Positions 28,190 through 38,700 of a DNA stretch of 64,000 nucleotides are shown here, piece after piece. This DNA is from CAXMQZ01 sp963719055 (lineage in GTDB: Bacteria > Acidobacteriota > Thermoanaerobaculia > Multivoradales > JAHEKO01): positions 124,001 to 188,000 of the forward strand of contig CAVRAU010000023.1 in NCBI GenBank assembly GCA_963719055.1, read 5' to 3'. Under the pieces are notes generated by a model, which did not search any database, was not told the origin of the DNA, and saw only the letters and a program-made list of their open reading frames with translations. Made by a program: the position numbers and the translations under genes. The number at the start of each line of letters is the position of its first letter. The first letter of the stretch is position 1.

Positions 28190-29199
28190 AATCGCTCGCG
28201 ATCCTGCCGAATTGGGTCGGCGACACCGTCATGGCCTTGCCGGTTCTGGATGCCCTGGCGTCGACCGGCCGTCGTCTCTCGGTCCTCGGTAGACCCCACC
28301 TACGCCCTCTTCTCGAAGGTCGATCAGGAATCGCCGAGTACGTCGTCCGAGCCGCGTCCAACGCCGGCACCCTTGACGCCTTGAGCGACTCCGGCTTCGA
28401 CGAGGCAGTGATCCTTCCCAACTCGTACCGTGCGGCCTGGTTGGCCCACCGAGCCGGTATCTCGAAACGCTGGGGCTATGGTGGCTGGTCTCCGGAGGGA
28501 CTCCTGCGAGGTGCCCTTCTCGCTCCGCGGGTCCCCGACCATCGAGAGCGAGGGCGACACCAGGTCGCGGACTATACCGAGCTGCTCTCGGCGATGGAAA
28601 TCAAAGTACCAACGGAGTGGATCCCACGACTCGAGCTCACTCCCCAACAAGTAAGGGAAGGGCGAGATCTGCTGGCCAGATCCCACCTCGATCCGAGCCG
28701 CTCGCCGCTGATCGGTCTCTTCGCCGGCGCCGAGTTCGGCCCCAGCAAACGTTGGCCGTGGAAGCGATTCGCGGAGCTGGCTCAACAGCTCAGACGCAAT
28801 CTTCCTGGCAGCCAGCAGCTGGTCCTGGCCGGTCCAAAAGAGACCTGGCTGGCGGTGAGGATCCACGAGGAATCGGGCAAGATCCATCCCGTGGTTGGAC
28901 CCGATCTGGACCTCGGCCAGCTGGCGAGCGTCATGTCGGAGATGGACCTCCTGGTGACCAATGACTCCGGCCCCATGCATCTGGCCGCAGCGCTAGGAGT
29001 CCCCTGTCTGTCCATCTTCGGTCCGACCGATCCGCGCCGCACGAGCCCGGTCGGCGATGCCCACCGAGTCCTCTACACCGACCGCTGGTGCTCCCCTTGC
29101 TTTCGCCGTCGCTGCCCCCTCCTGCGCCACCGATGCATGCGCGACATCACCGTCGAAGAGGTCACCCAACAGGCCATCCAGATGCTCGCTCCAGAGTGA
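28186..29199 (+). CDS. waaF: Lipopolysaccharide heptosyltransferase (WaaF type)
   Basis: GT9-family glycosyltransferase of 337 residues. ILPNWVGDTVMALPVLDAL at the N-terminus, FDEAVILPNSYRAAWLAHRAGISKRWGY in the acceptor domain, LIGLFAGAEFGPSKRWPWKRFAELA, and the donor site TNDSGPMHLAAALGVPCLSIFGPTDPRRTSP. A C-terminal cysteine cluster (CSPCFRRRCPLLRHRCM) is common in WaaF. The GTG start overlaps lpxK. It probably adds the second heptose to the inner core; WaaC cannot be fully excluded but the sequence is WaaF-like. Confidence 0.93.
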   Translation: MKSLAILPNWVGDTVMALPVLDALASTGRRLSVLGRPHLRPLLEGRSGIAEYVVRAASNAGTLDALSDSGFDEAVILPNSYRAAWLAHRAGISKRWGYGGWSPEGLLRGALLAPRVPDHRERGRHQVADYTELLSAMEIKVPTEWIPRLELTPQQVREGRDLLARSHLDPSRSPLIGLFAGAEFGPSKRWPWKRFAELAQQLRRNLPGSQQLVLAGPKETWLAVRIHEESGKIHPVVGPDLDLGQLASVMSEMDLLVTNDSGPMHLAAALGVPCLSIFGPTDPRRTSPVGDAHRVLYTDRWCSPCFRRRCPLLRHRCMRDITVEEVTQQAIQMLAPE

Positions 29200-29206
29200 T
29201 ACAAAA

Positions 29207-29255
29207 GGCCGGCACGGAGACCCTCCAACCGAGGCCGGCGCGGAGGCCGGCCACT
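29207..29255. repeat. GC-rich hairpin repeat between convergent waaF and accB, possible bidirectional terminator
   Basis: One partial copy (GGCCGGCACGGAGA, 29207-29220) and one full copy (29233-29255) with arms GGCCGGC / GCCGGCC. On the minus strand the partial copy ends GCCGGCC followed by TTTT. The core matches the repeats at 10222 and 10336. It occupies the 95-base gap between two convergent genes. Confidence 0.55.
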
Positions 29256-29294
29256 ACCGTTCTTGTCTCTGCAGAAGCCTACCGGTCTGAAGAT

Positions 29295-29798
29295 CTATTC
29301 GAGCTCGAAGAGAGGGTCGCCGCCTTCGACGGGCTGGCCGGCGGTGACGAAGATCCGGGTGACGACGCCTTCGTGCTCGGCCTGGATCTCGTTCTCCATC
29401 TTCATGGCTTCCAGCACGATGAGACCCTGGCCTGGCTGCACCGACTCTCCTTCTTCCACCAGGATCTCGACAACCCGACCGGGCATGTAGGCCAGAATCT
29501 GTTGGGGACCTTCACGCTTCTGTCTGCCCGAACCCTGTTCGGCAAGATAGGTCAGGGGATCGAGTACCTGTACCTCGTCGATGGCTCCTTGATGACTGAC
29601 GGTGTACTTGCTGGAGTTCTCGCGTCGTACCGAGACTTCGAATTGGCGACCTTCGATCACCAGGCTCCGTACGGAACCGTTGGTGGCCGCGGAGTCGACG
29701 ACATAGGATCGCTCCCCGATCCGCAGACGAAAGACCTGCCCCTGCTCCTCTACCTCGACGCGGCTCTCTTCGCCACCCCGCAGAACAATCAGCTCCAT
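29295..29798 (-). CDS. Biotin carboxyl carrier protein of an acyl-CoA carboxylase
   Basis: 167 residues. The C-terminal biotinyl domain has the modification motif EAMKMEN (biotinylated K133) and flanking folds (MPGRVVEILVEEGESVQPGQGLIVL, GVVTRIFVTAGQPVEGGDPLFELE). The N-terminal half (RLRIGERSYVVDS, RQFEVSVRREN) matches the linker of propionyl/acetyl/methylcrotonyl-CoA carboxylase subunits. It overlaps the biotin carboxylase gene by 10 bases. A matching carboxyltransferase is not in the window, so acetyl- versus propionyl-CoA specificity stays open. Confidence 0.92.
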   Translation of the reverse strand: MELIVLRGGEESRVEVEEQGQVFRLRIGERSYVVDSAATNGSVRSLVIEGRQFEVSVRRENSSKYTVSHQGAIDEVQVLDPLTYLAEQGSGRQKREGPQQILAYMPGRVVEILVEEGESVQPGQGLIVLEAMKMENEIQAEHEGVVTRIFVTAGQPVEGGDPLFELE

Positions 29799-31333
29799 CG
29801 GTTCCCCCGCAACATCTCCTGTCGAGCCGCGTGGCGCCAGCGCTCTCGCTTGCCTCCTTCTCTGACCGGCGCCGCAGAGGTGCGGACCTGTCCCTTCAGG
29901 TGCTCCAACGCCGCCGCGATGATCGCCAGCTCAGGGAATTCGATTTTCTGGTCCGCCGCCAATTCTCCATCAGCCATCTTGCGGTCCAACATGCCGATAT
30001 CCAGCCGGCCCTGTCGGAAATCCTCATCCTCCAGCAAAGCCTTGAAGAGCGGCACGGTGGTGCGGATCCCTTCGATTCGCAGCTCACTGAGAGCCCTGGC
30101 CAGTCGCTCCATGGCCTGTTCCCGGTCACGGCCCCAGACAATCAGCTTGGCCAGCAGCGGGTCGTAGTGGATCGGCACCTCGGCGCCTTCGTAGACGCCG
30201 GCATCGTTTCTGATCCCGGGTCCCTCGGGCCAGCGCAGTCTCCGAATCGTCCCTGGAGAGGGCACAAAGCCATGATAGGGATCCTCGGCATAGAGCCTCA
30301 CTTCAATGGCGTGCCCCTCGGGTTGTACGTCATCGAACTCGCTTCCCAGCCGCCCACCCTGGGCAATCTCGAGTTGCGCCCGGACCAGGTCGAGGCCCGT
30401 CACCATCTCGGTCACCGGATGTTCCACCTGCAAGCGGGTATTCATTTCAAGAAAGAAGAACTCGCCATCTCTGGCGAGTAAGAACTCCACCGTACCCGCG
30501 TTGGTATATCCCGCCGCCTGCGCCGCACGGACCGCTGCTTCACACATTCGTTGGCGCAACCCGGGAGTCACCACCGGCGACGGCGCCTCCTCGACGACCT
30601 TTTGATGGCGCCGCTGCAGCGAGCATTCTCTCTCTCCCAACGCCACCACCTTGCCGTGCTCGTCCCCGAGAATCTGAATCTCCACGTGACGTGGCTCGAC
30701 GATGTATTTCTCCAGGTACACGGAATCGTTACCGAAGCTGGCACCGGCCTCGGATCGAGCTGCACGGTAGGCGCTGGCCAGCTCATCCGGTCCCTGGACG
30801 AGTCGCATGCCCTTGCCCCCTCCACCCGCCGTGGCTTTGAGCATGACCGGATAGCCGATCTCCTCCGCAAAGGCGGCGGCCTCCTCGACAGTCTCCAGGG
30901 CCTCGGTACCGCCCGGCACGATCGGCACCTCGGCCTGACTGATCAAGCGGCGACTCTCTATCTTCGATCCCATGAGGGCGATGGCCGCTGCCGAGGGTCC
31001 GATGAACTTGATTCCTGCCTGGGCGCAAAGCTCGGCAAAATCGGCGTTTTCGGCGAGGAATCCATAGCCGGGGTGGATCGCATCCGCGCCGATCTCCTGC
31101 GCCAGCTCGACGATGGCCTCGGCTCTCAGATAGCTCTCGCGGGAAGGCGCCGCGCCGATGCAATAGGCCTCATCGGCCAGCAGGACCGGCAGGCCCCGCC
31201 GATCCGCCTCCGAGTAGACGACCGCACTGCGAATCCCCGCGTCGCGTAGGCCACGAATGACACGTGCCGCGATCTCGCCACGGTTTGCGACCAGGACTTT
31301 CTGAAACGGTGTCTTCACCACAGGTTGGGTCAC
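29789..31333 (-). CDS. Biotin carboxylase subunit of an acyl-CoA carboxylase
   Basis: 514 residues. ATP-grasp enzyme that carboxylates biotin using bicarbonate. Landmarks: KVLVANRGEIAARVIRGL, HPGYGFLAENADFAE, the glycine-rich loop KATAGGGGKGMRLV, ECSLQRRHQKVVEEAPSP, FLEMNTRLQVEHPVTEMVTG and EVRLYAEDP. A C-terminal extension of about 60 residues beyond AccC (KIEFPELAIIAAALEHLKGQ) resembles that of propionyl- or acyl-CoA carboxylase alpha chains, here cut off before the biotinyl domain, which is a separate gene. The start is GTG 31333. Confidence 0.94.
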   Translation of the reverse strand: MTQPVVKTPFQKVLVANRGEIAARVIRGLRDAGIRSAVVYSEADRRGLPVLLADEAYCIGAAPSRESYLRAEAIVELAQEIGADAIHPGYGFLAENADFAELCAQAGIKFIGPSAAAIALMGSKIESRRLISQAEVPIVPGGTEALETVEEAAAFAEEIGYPVMLKATAGGGGKGMRLVQGPDELASAYRAARSEAGASFGNDSVYLEKYIVEPRHVEIQILGDEHGKVVALGERECSLQRRHQKVVEEAPSPVVTPGLRQRMCEAAVRAAQAAGYTNAGTVEFLLARDGEFFFLEMNTRLQVEHPVTEMVTGLDLVRAQLEIAQGGRLGSEFDDVQPEGHAIEVRLYAEDPYHGFVPSPGTIRRLRWPEGPGIRNDAGVYEGAEVPIHYDPLLAKLIVWGRDREQAMERLARALSELRIEGIRTTVPLFKALLEDEDFRQGRLDIGMLDRKMADGELAADQKIEFPELAIIAAALEHLKGQVRTSAAPVREGGKRERWRHAARQEMLRGNRWS

Positions 31334-31412
31334 GAGGCCAACTCCCTCAAGTCGACTGAGCTACGCCGCGAGGCGGAACGCACCATCGTGCAGCCACTGG
31401 ATCTTAGCAGCC

Positions 31413-33728
31413 TCAAGTCTGGCGCCGCCGCAGGGAAAGGGTGATCAGACCCACCAGGGCGATGAGGGCGACAGCTGTGGAGATCCAAAGGGGGCGACGG
31501 TCGATCCAGATCTCGACCCGGTGATCCCCCGCAGGCAGCTCGATCCCAAGCCGATGGATGTTGGCGGCCACGATGGGTATTCGCCGACCATTCGCCCGCG
31601 CCCGGTAGATGGGCAGAAAGGCCCTCTGCAAGACCAGAACGCCTGGGACGGTCGAGCTGACCTCGAGCTCCATCCGGTGGGTGCCGGACTCGGTGACTCT
31701 GGCGCTTCCCGGTGGCCCATCCCAGCTGGAACCACCCTCCGGCAGGACTACCGTCGTCGTCGGGTCGAAGTCCTCGGCGGTGATCCATTCCAGCGCCGCG
31801 TTGAGATGGGGTGCTCGCAACACCCTGCCGAGGAATTGTGCTCGTGGCGCCGCGTCGATCTCGTAGACGAAAATCTCACCGCCCACCCCGGGCTGCCGAT
31901 GTCGCAGTCTGGCGACATCGTCGCTCTCGATTTCGAGCGCCCGGCCGAGCAGCAGAACATCCACCCCCGAGGCGGCCAACAGTCGCACCCGTCGATCGTC
32001 AGGTAGAACTCGCAGAGCCTCCGCTGCTGCCCGGGTCAGAAACGCGTCCAGACCTTCAGCCGAGATGGCGAAATCGTAGCGCCTGCCCCAGATCGTGCCG
32101 GCGACCGGATAGAGCTCATCGAAAACCTGCCGCTGCAACCAGATGGGGCGAGCATCGGGGTAATCGGCCGGCGACATCTTGACAGCGCCAAACAGGCCAT
32201 TGGACTTGCCATGCGTGACGATGGACCCTTCGCCGACGTGCGCCAGCAGCGCCGGCGGCTCCAAGAACTGCCCCACCTCCACCATGGGCAGCGCGGGCCT
32301 CAGAATCCAAAGCTGTACCGCTAGATGCAGGACCAGCAAGCCGGCACCCGCGAGCTCGGGAGAGCGGCGACCCCATCTGTAGATCCATCCCATGACCGCC
32401 AGGAGACCGAGGGTGATCAGCGCCCATCCAGCCCAAGCTTGCTGCTCCAGTAGGAGCCGCTCACTAGTCAACGAGCCGGCAACCTTGGAGGCCAACCACG
32501 AAGGACTCGCCGTCCCGGCAGCACCAAAACCCACCCACAGCAAAAGAAACACGAGACCCAGACCTGCCAAAATCCTCCAGAAGGTGCGGCGGTGAGAGGC
32601 GCCCATCAACCGCTCGAAACCCAGGCCACAGAGCAGGGCCAGACCCACAGCGGTCATCAACCAGAACTTGACCGGCAATCGCATCAGATCGGTGCCCGGT
32701 ATCTTCAACAGCCAACGCACCAGGACATTGTGCTCACCCAGGGCCAGGAACACCCCCAGACCCGCTACGGCCCATGCCCACCGAGCCGCCCGGCTCGATG
32801 GGCGACCACTACCGAGAATCAAGATCAGTGCCAGAACCCCTGGGTAGAGACTGGGAAACAAGGGCAAGTTTCCACCATGGAAACCCTGACCCCAGAACGC
32901 CAGATCAGGACGCCCGAAGAAGAACGGAATCAACCACTCCGCTGCCGCCATGGGGTGCCAGCTGGCTGCGGTTGCGGCGGCCTCCGAGAACCCCATGTGC
33001 CCCCGATAGGACATCGGCAGAATGCGCAGAAACTCCACCCATTGCGGTGCCGCGATCGCAGTCCCGAGAACGATCGCCAAGCCGGCCCAAAACCAGGCGA
33101 CCCGACGCCAACCCCACCGCACGAGCACTGCCGAGGCTCCCAGGAACAGAGCCATGACGCAGGTCATGGGATCTCCCGCCAGGAGCAGCACGGTCCAGAT
33201 CAACCCAACCGGCAGCAGATTCTTGCGCTCGCTCTCCGGCCGAGCCAATTGCAGCCAGGCCGCCACGAACGCCGGTGTCCAAGCGGCTCCGGCGACAAGG
33301 TTGTAGAAGCCCAGGTTGGAGATGAAGAATCCACTCGCGGCGTAACAGATCCCGGCAGCCCATGCCGCTTGGCGATCCAAACCCCAGACCCGAGCCAACC
33401 AGAACATGGTCAGAGGCGCGAGGAGTAGATGGAGCCAGAAGTGGGCATTGAACGCCCACAGGGTCGGCGCCACCAGGTAGAGCAGGTTGTCCGGCAACAG
33501 CGGTACGGTGTTTGGATTGCCCAGATGGGGTTCGCCGCCATCGCGATAGGTGTCCACTACCGGCAGGTACCCTTCGCGCATGGCTTCGGCCTGGACCCAC
33601 TTCTTGCCCAGATGAGTGTTGAAGACATCCCGCAGGAAGAGCGAGTCCGTACCGCGGATCAAAGGCAACGCCACCCAAACGATCACCAGCAGGCACGGTA
33701 GGACAAAGGTGAGAAGGAATCTCTTCAT
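31413..33728 (-). CDS. YfhO-family polytopic membrane protein, copy 1
   Basis: 771 residues with about a dozen membrane helices in the first 480 residues and a C-terminal extracytoplasmic beta-rich region ending in one helix and RRR. The GT-C-like architecture is shown by an early loop with Asp/Gly-rich sequence (TYRDGGEPHLGNPNTVPLLPD), the phrase WHPMAAAEWLIPFFFGRPDLAFWG, and the terminal PGVLVLQRAFLPIYRARANG...IELPAGDHRVEIWI, all typical of bacterial YfhO. B. subtilis YfhO is needed for glycosylation of lipoteichoic acid, so a sugar-transfer role is plausible; the substrate here is unknown. Divergent from the UbiA gene. No frameshift. A paralogue lies at 46617-49059. Confidence 0.8.
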   Translation of the reverse strand: MKRFLLTFVLPCLLVIVWVALPLIRGTDSLFLRDVFNTHLGKKWVQAEAMREGYLPVVDTYRDGGEPHLGNPNTVPLLPDNLLYLVAPTLWAFNAHFWLHLLLAPLTMFWLARVWGLDRQAAWAAGICYAASGFFISNLGFYNLVAGAAWTPAFVAAWLQLARPESERKNLLPVGLIWTVLLLAGDPMTCVMALFLGASAVLVRWGWRRVAWFWAGLAIVLGTAIAAPQWVEFLRILPMSYRGHMGFSEAAATAASWHPMAAAEWLIPFFFGRPDLAFWGQGFHGGNLPLFPSLYPGVLALILILGSGRPSSRAARWAWAVAGLGVFLALGEHNVLVRWLLKIPGTDLMRLPVKFWLMTAVGLALLCGLGFERLMGASHRRTFWRILAGLGLVFLLLWVGFGAAGTASPSWLASKVAGSLTSERLLLEQQAWAGWALITLGLLAVMGWIYRWGRRSPELAGAGLLVLHLAVQLWILRPALPMVEVGQFLEPPALLAHVGEGSIVTHGKSNGLFGAVKMSPADYPDARPIWLQRQVFDELYPVAGTIWGRRYDFAISAEGLDAFLTRAAAEALRVLPDDRRVRLLAASGVDVLLLGRALEIESDDVARLRHRQPGVGGEIFVYEIDAAPRAQFLGRVLRAPHLNAALEWITAEDFDPTTTVVLPEGGSSWDGPPGSARVTESGTHRMELEVSSTVPGVLVLQRAFLPIYRARANGRRIPIVAANIHRLGIELPAGDHRVEIWIDRRPLWISTAVALIALVGLITLSLRRRQT

Positions 33729-33769
33729 TGGAGGTCCAGATTTTCAGTGACTCCCCTACAATACACTCC

Positions 33770-34642
33770 ATGATAGGCCCCATGATTCGACTTCTGCGCC
33801 CGGCACATTGGGCAAAGAACGTGTTCGTCCTCGCTCCACTGGTCTTCGCTCAGCGGCTCACCGATCCGGAATCGGTCCACAACGGTCTGATGGCCTTCGC
33901 CGCGTTCTGTCTGGCCTCCAGTGCCGTCTATGTCTTCAACGACATTCGGGACCGAGCCGAAGATCGCCTGCATCCGATGAAGCGCTTCCGGCCCATCGCT
34001 GCGGGTGAAGTCAGCGTCTTCGCGGCTACGGTGCTGGGTCTCGGACTGGCGATCGTCAGTCTGGCGCTGGCTGCCTCCCTGGGCTGGCCCTTCTTTGCCA
34101 TACTGGCCATCTATCTGGGGCTCAACCAGCTCTACTCAGCGGGTCTCAAGCACACGGTCATCCTCGACGTGATGATCGTCAGCCTCGGGTTCGTCCTCAG
34201 AGTCCTCGCCGGTGGCGCTGCCGTGCATGTGCAGGTATCGGCATGGCTTCTCCTTTGCACTTTCTTCATCGCCTTGTTTCTCGCCTTCTCGAAGCGACGC
34301 CACGAGCTCATCCTGCTAGCCGACGACGCCTCCGGTCAACGACCGGTGCTGAGCCACTACAGCCCCGAATTCCTCGACCAGATGATCAACGTCGTCACCG
34401 CCTCCACCGTGGTGGCCTATGCCATGTACGCCATCTCGCCGGAGACCATCGAGAAATTCCAGACGCGACATCTGATCTACACGATTCCGATGGTCCTCTT
34501 CGGCATCTTCCGATACCTCTACCTCATCTATCAAAAGCACACGAACCGCAATCCCACAGAAGCGATCCTGAGAGACCCACCGTTCTTGATCAACATGTTC
34601 CTCTGGGCGTTGGCGGCTCTCTGGATCGTCTACCGTGGCTAG
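33770..34642 (+). CDS. UbiA-family prenyltransferase, decaprenyl-phosphate phosphoribosyltransferase-like
   Basis: 290 residues, eight or nine membrane helices. The first Asp-rich motif NDIRDRAEDRLHP is followed by KRFRPIAAGEV, which is the pattern of DPPR synthase (mycobacterial Rv3806c) rather than of ubiquinone or heme A enzymes. The family transfers 5-phosphoribose from PRPP to polyprenyl phosphate, the first step towards polyprenyl-phosphoryl ribose or arabinose. ATG 33770 is chosen because longer versions enter the divergent yfhO-like gene; ATG 33782 is possible. A PAP2 phosphatase gene follows with an overlapping start, matching the Rv3806c-Rv3807c pairing. Confidence 0.85.
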   Translation: MIGPMIRLLRPAHWAKNVFVLAPLVFAQRLTDPESVHNGLMAFAAFCLASSAVYVFNDIRDRAEDRLHPMKRFRPIAAGEVSVFAATVLGLGLAIVSLALAASLGWPFFAILAIYLGLNQLYSAGLKHTVILDVMIVSLGFVLRVLAGGAAVHVQVSAWLLLCTFFIALFLAFSKRRHELILLADDASGQRPVLSHYSPEFLDQMINVVTASTVVAYAMYAISPETIEKFQTRHLIYTIPMVLFGIFRYLYLIYQKHTNRNPTEAILRDPPFLINMFLWALAALWIVYRG

Positions 34643-35644
34643 GGTGACCTCTATCCTGGCGCGGGTCCGAGCCGGCATCTATCCCTTCGAGATCGTCACC
34701 ACCGTCAGTCTGTTCGCAACCGTTGTCTTCCTACGCCGCCACGGTTGAGAATCGACTGGCAGACCTTCGAGTACACCGTTCCACCTCTGATTCCGGTGAT
34801 GGCGAAGTATTTTGCCGTCGGATTGTGTCTCTATCTGGTTTACCTCCTCCTCAGAAGGCGTCGGATCCAGCCGAATGTTCGGCGTGTGCTCTCGGTTCCT
34901 GGTTGCTGCTCACACTCAGGCTGTGGCTGGCGATCATCGGCTTCTTCTTCTGCTACTTATGGCTGAAGGTCTGCACGCCGCTGATCAATCACAGGCTCTG
35001 GGATGGCGTCTTCTGGCGTCTCGACACGATCCTCCATCTCGGTTTTTCACCCTGTCTTTCTCACCGAGCTCACCGTGGCACGGGACTGATCGACTGCTCG
35101 ATATCTGGTATGGCCTCTGGCTGCCGTCGGTCTCCCTGAGCATCGCCTTCTTCCTGGCCCTGCCAGGAGCCCGTATCCGCCGCCGCTTTGTCCTCAGTTG
35201 CGTCCTGATCTGGGTGTCGGGTGCCTGGATCTATGTGTCTCTTCCGACCCTGGGCCCCATCTACGCCTTTCGCCCGTATCTCGAGGAGGTGCTGCCAGAG
35301 ATTCCCCAGGCCAGCAGCGCTCAGGCGATGCTGTGGGACAACTACGAGAAAGTCGTGGCGGGCGCTCTGGAGATCTCAAGCAGTTCAAACCTGCCCTGGG
35401 TATCGCTGCGATGCCAAGCCTCCATGTGGGCGTCCATTGGCTGCTGATGTTGTGGATCCGACGGTATGCCAGACCTCTCTTCGCAGTGGCGGTCATTGGC
35501 ACCCTTCTGACCTTCCTCGGTTCGATCGTCACCGGGTGGCACTACGCGGTCGACGGATACGTGGGCATCGGATTGGCCCAACTGAGCTATTGGCTGGCGA
35601 ACCGGACGGAGCGGCAACCGCAGACTGCCCGAGCCACGGCCTGA
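34635..35644 (+). CDS. PAP2-superfamily membrane phosphatase (heavily frameshifted)
   Basis: About 336 residues if all breaks are mended. Hydrophobic segments (GLCLYLVYLLL, LTLRLWLAIIGFFFCYLW, LSIAFFLALPG, FVLSCVLIWVSGAWIYVS) precede the phosphatase motifs AMPSLHVGVHWLL and SIVTGWHYAVDGYVG, giving the active-site histidines. At least five frame changes are needed, near 34745, 34892, 35055, 35087 and 35372, within 1 kb. This could be a real pseudogene, but each segment is well preserved. The GTG at 34635 overlaps the UbiA stop. It could dephosphorylate the polyprenyl-phosphoryl-5-phosphoribose made by its neighbour; this is inferred from context. Confidence 0.7.
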
Positions 35645-35752
35645 TCTCGCGATGACTTTCGCTTTCACGACCTTGGGATAACATGCGAACGCTGGCCGTG
35701 ACCGGTAGGCATCGGCCGGCGGCCGAGAACCGAGTCGAACTCACCCCTCCCC

Positions 35753-38700
35753 ATGCGATTCACCGTCACCAAGATCAGTCTGCTGGTCTTCGGCTCCGGG
35801 TTCTGTGCGCTGGTCTACCAGATGGCATGGCTACGGTTGCTGCGTCTGATCTTCGGCTCTTCGACGCCCGCCACCGCAGCCGTCCTGGCCATCTTCATGG
35901 GCGGTCTCGGGGCCGGCAGTCTCATCCTCGGACCCCGATCTGATCGCCAGGCCAGCCCACTCGGCTTCTACGCTCGGCTCGAGCTCGGCATCGCCGTCTC
36001 GGCAGCAGCCAGCCCCTTTCTCATCTTGCTGACTCGTTGGCTCTACATCTTCGCTGGAGGATCTCAGCAGTTGGGCCTGGTGACCGGTAGCCTCCTGAGG
36101 ATCCTTCTCGCGACCTTGGTCCTCGGTCTGCCGACGTTTCTCATGGGAGGCACTCTTCCTGCGGTCACTCGAGCCGTGGAACGGGCCGAGGACCCCGGGC
36201 GGCGGCTGCTAGGAATTCTCTATGGAGCCAACACCCTCGGTGCCGTGCTGGGCGCCCTCACCACGACCTTCTTCAGTATCGAGATTCTGGGAATCCGCCG
36301 ATCCATCTGGATCGCCAGTCTGATCAATCTGCTGGTCGTCGTGCTCGCCCGACGCCTGGCCCAGAGGTCTCGCCGAGCGCGGGGCGGTTGCCCGCGAACC
36401 GACCCCAGCTAGCACGGATCACGAGGTCCGGGCGATCCCGTCGCCAGCAGTGGCGACGTCGGCACCTGCACGGCTGGTGCTGATCTCAGCAGCGATCGTG
36501 GGCTTCGCATTCTTTCTCATGGAGCTCGTCTGGTACCGCATGCTAGCTCCCCTGCTGGGAGGATCCTCCTATACCTTCGGTCTGATCCTGGCCGTGGCGC
36601 TGGCGGGAATCGGTGCCGGTGGACTCCTCTACGGCGCCGGCACCAGGACCCGGCGCCCCTCGCTACTCGCATTCTCGATCACCTGTTCGCTGGAGGCGCT
36701 CTTCCTGGTCATTCCGTTGGCACTCGGGGACCGGCTCGCCGTCGTCGCTTTGGTATTGAGGGACCTGGGAGGATTGGGGTTCCCGAGCCTCGTCCTCTCC
36801 TGGTCGGTGGTGGTCGCCGTGGTGGTCCTGCCAGGAGCCATCATCGCCGGCTATCAGTTTCCACTCCTGGTGGCCATCCTGGGTACAGGTCGCGACCGGG
36901 TCGGCACGGAGGTGGGTTGGACCTATGCTTGGAATACGGCCGGCGCCATTCTCGGCTCCCTTGCCGGCGGGTTTGGCCTGATCCCCCTGCTCTCGGCAAC
37001 CGGCACCTGGCGACTGGTCGTCACCGTGCTGGTAGCTCTGGCGATCGTTACCGGAGTCTTTGGAACAAGGCGGCCGGCTCACCGGCGACTCGCGACACCC
37101 TTGGCTATCGCTCTCGCCGCGCTGGTGCTGGCCACCTCTACCGGGCCCACGGCATTCTGGCGGCACAGCCCGATCGGCGCCGGTCGGATGAAGCTCACCT
37201 TTGCGGACGAGAACGACCTGACCGACCAGATCCGCTGGAAGAATCGCATCATCCTCTGGGAGGCGGATGGCAGGGAGAGCTCGATCGCTATGCAATCTGT
37301 CGACGGCGCCAGCTTTGTGATCAGTGGCAAGGTCGACGGTCACGCCCGCAAAGATGCCTCGACTCAGGTGATGAGCGGCCTGCTGGGAGCAGCTCTCCAC
37401 CCCAACCCACGACACGCCCTGGTGATTGGACTGGGAACCGGGAGCACGGCTGGCTGGTTGGCTCGGGTTCCCACCATCGAGCAAGTCGATGTCGTGGAAC
37501 TGGAGCCGGATATCGTGGAAGTGGCTCGGCAATGCGTACCGGTCAATCAGGATGTTCTCGGCAATCCAAAGGTCCACCTGATCATCGGAGACGGCCGCGA
37601 GATTCTGCTGACCACTGGGCAGCGCTACGATGTCGTCTTCTCGGAACCCTCCAACCCCTACCGCGCTGGAATCGCCAGCCTGTTCACCAGGGATTTCTAC
37701 TCTGCGGTCTCCCAGCGTCTGACCGAGGATGGCATCTTCATTCAGTGGCTGCAGGGATACGAGGTGGACGGTCAGATCGTCCGCACGGCGATGGCAACAA
37801 TGGGGGTCGTTTTCGATTCTGTAGAGATCTGGCACACCAACCAGTCCGACTTGATGCTCCTGGCCTCCAATCGACCGATCCGCCACGATACGGCCCGACT
37901 GCGGGACCGCCTGGCTGCTGAGCCCTTCAAAACAGCCATGAACAGAATCTGGGGGGTCGAAGGGGCCGAGGGCTTCTATGCCGGTTTTGTCGCCGCCGAC
38001 CCGCTGACCCGGGCCATCCTCGAACAGGAGAACCGTTGGATCAACTCCGACGACCGGCCCATTATCGAGTTCGGCTTCGCCAGGAATCTCGGTCGGGCCG
38101 GGAGGTTCAAGATCGAAGACTTGATCCAACTCGCCAGGAGCCGGGGCGAGGATCGACCGAGCGGCGTCGAAGAGGAGAGCCTGGATTGGCAGCAAGTGGT
38201 CGACCTGAGGGCTGCCAGGACCGCCGCCGTCAATCAGTCTCCTCATATGCCCCCCGACGCCCCACCGGACCTGGCATCCCGAATCCGCGCTCGTCAGCAT
38301 TTCGTGCGCCAGCAGCTTCACCGGGCCTGCACCGAGTGGCACACCCAGGACCAGCAGCCGACAGCACCCATCGATGTCCTGATGTTGGCCGAGTGCCTGG
38401 CAGACAGCGGCAACCACGCCGCGGAGCCGCTCATAGAACAGCTGCGAACCGATGGCAGAATCATCGAAGCCGAGGCCATCCTGGCTCGACTGGTGGCCAA
38501 GTCCGGGGAGACCGAGAGCGCCGGCGAGCACCTGACAAGGGCCTTTGAAGGCTACCGCTCGGATCCCTGGCCGTACCCCCCGACCATGACTCGATTGCTG
38601 CTCCTGGCGGCGGAGCTGGTGCGAGAAGAACCGTCCTTGGGACCGAGGATCTTCAAAGCTCTGGACGAGCCCTTTGCCGTCGATCTGCTGAGCGAACTTC

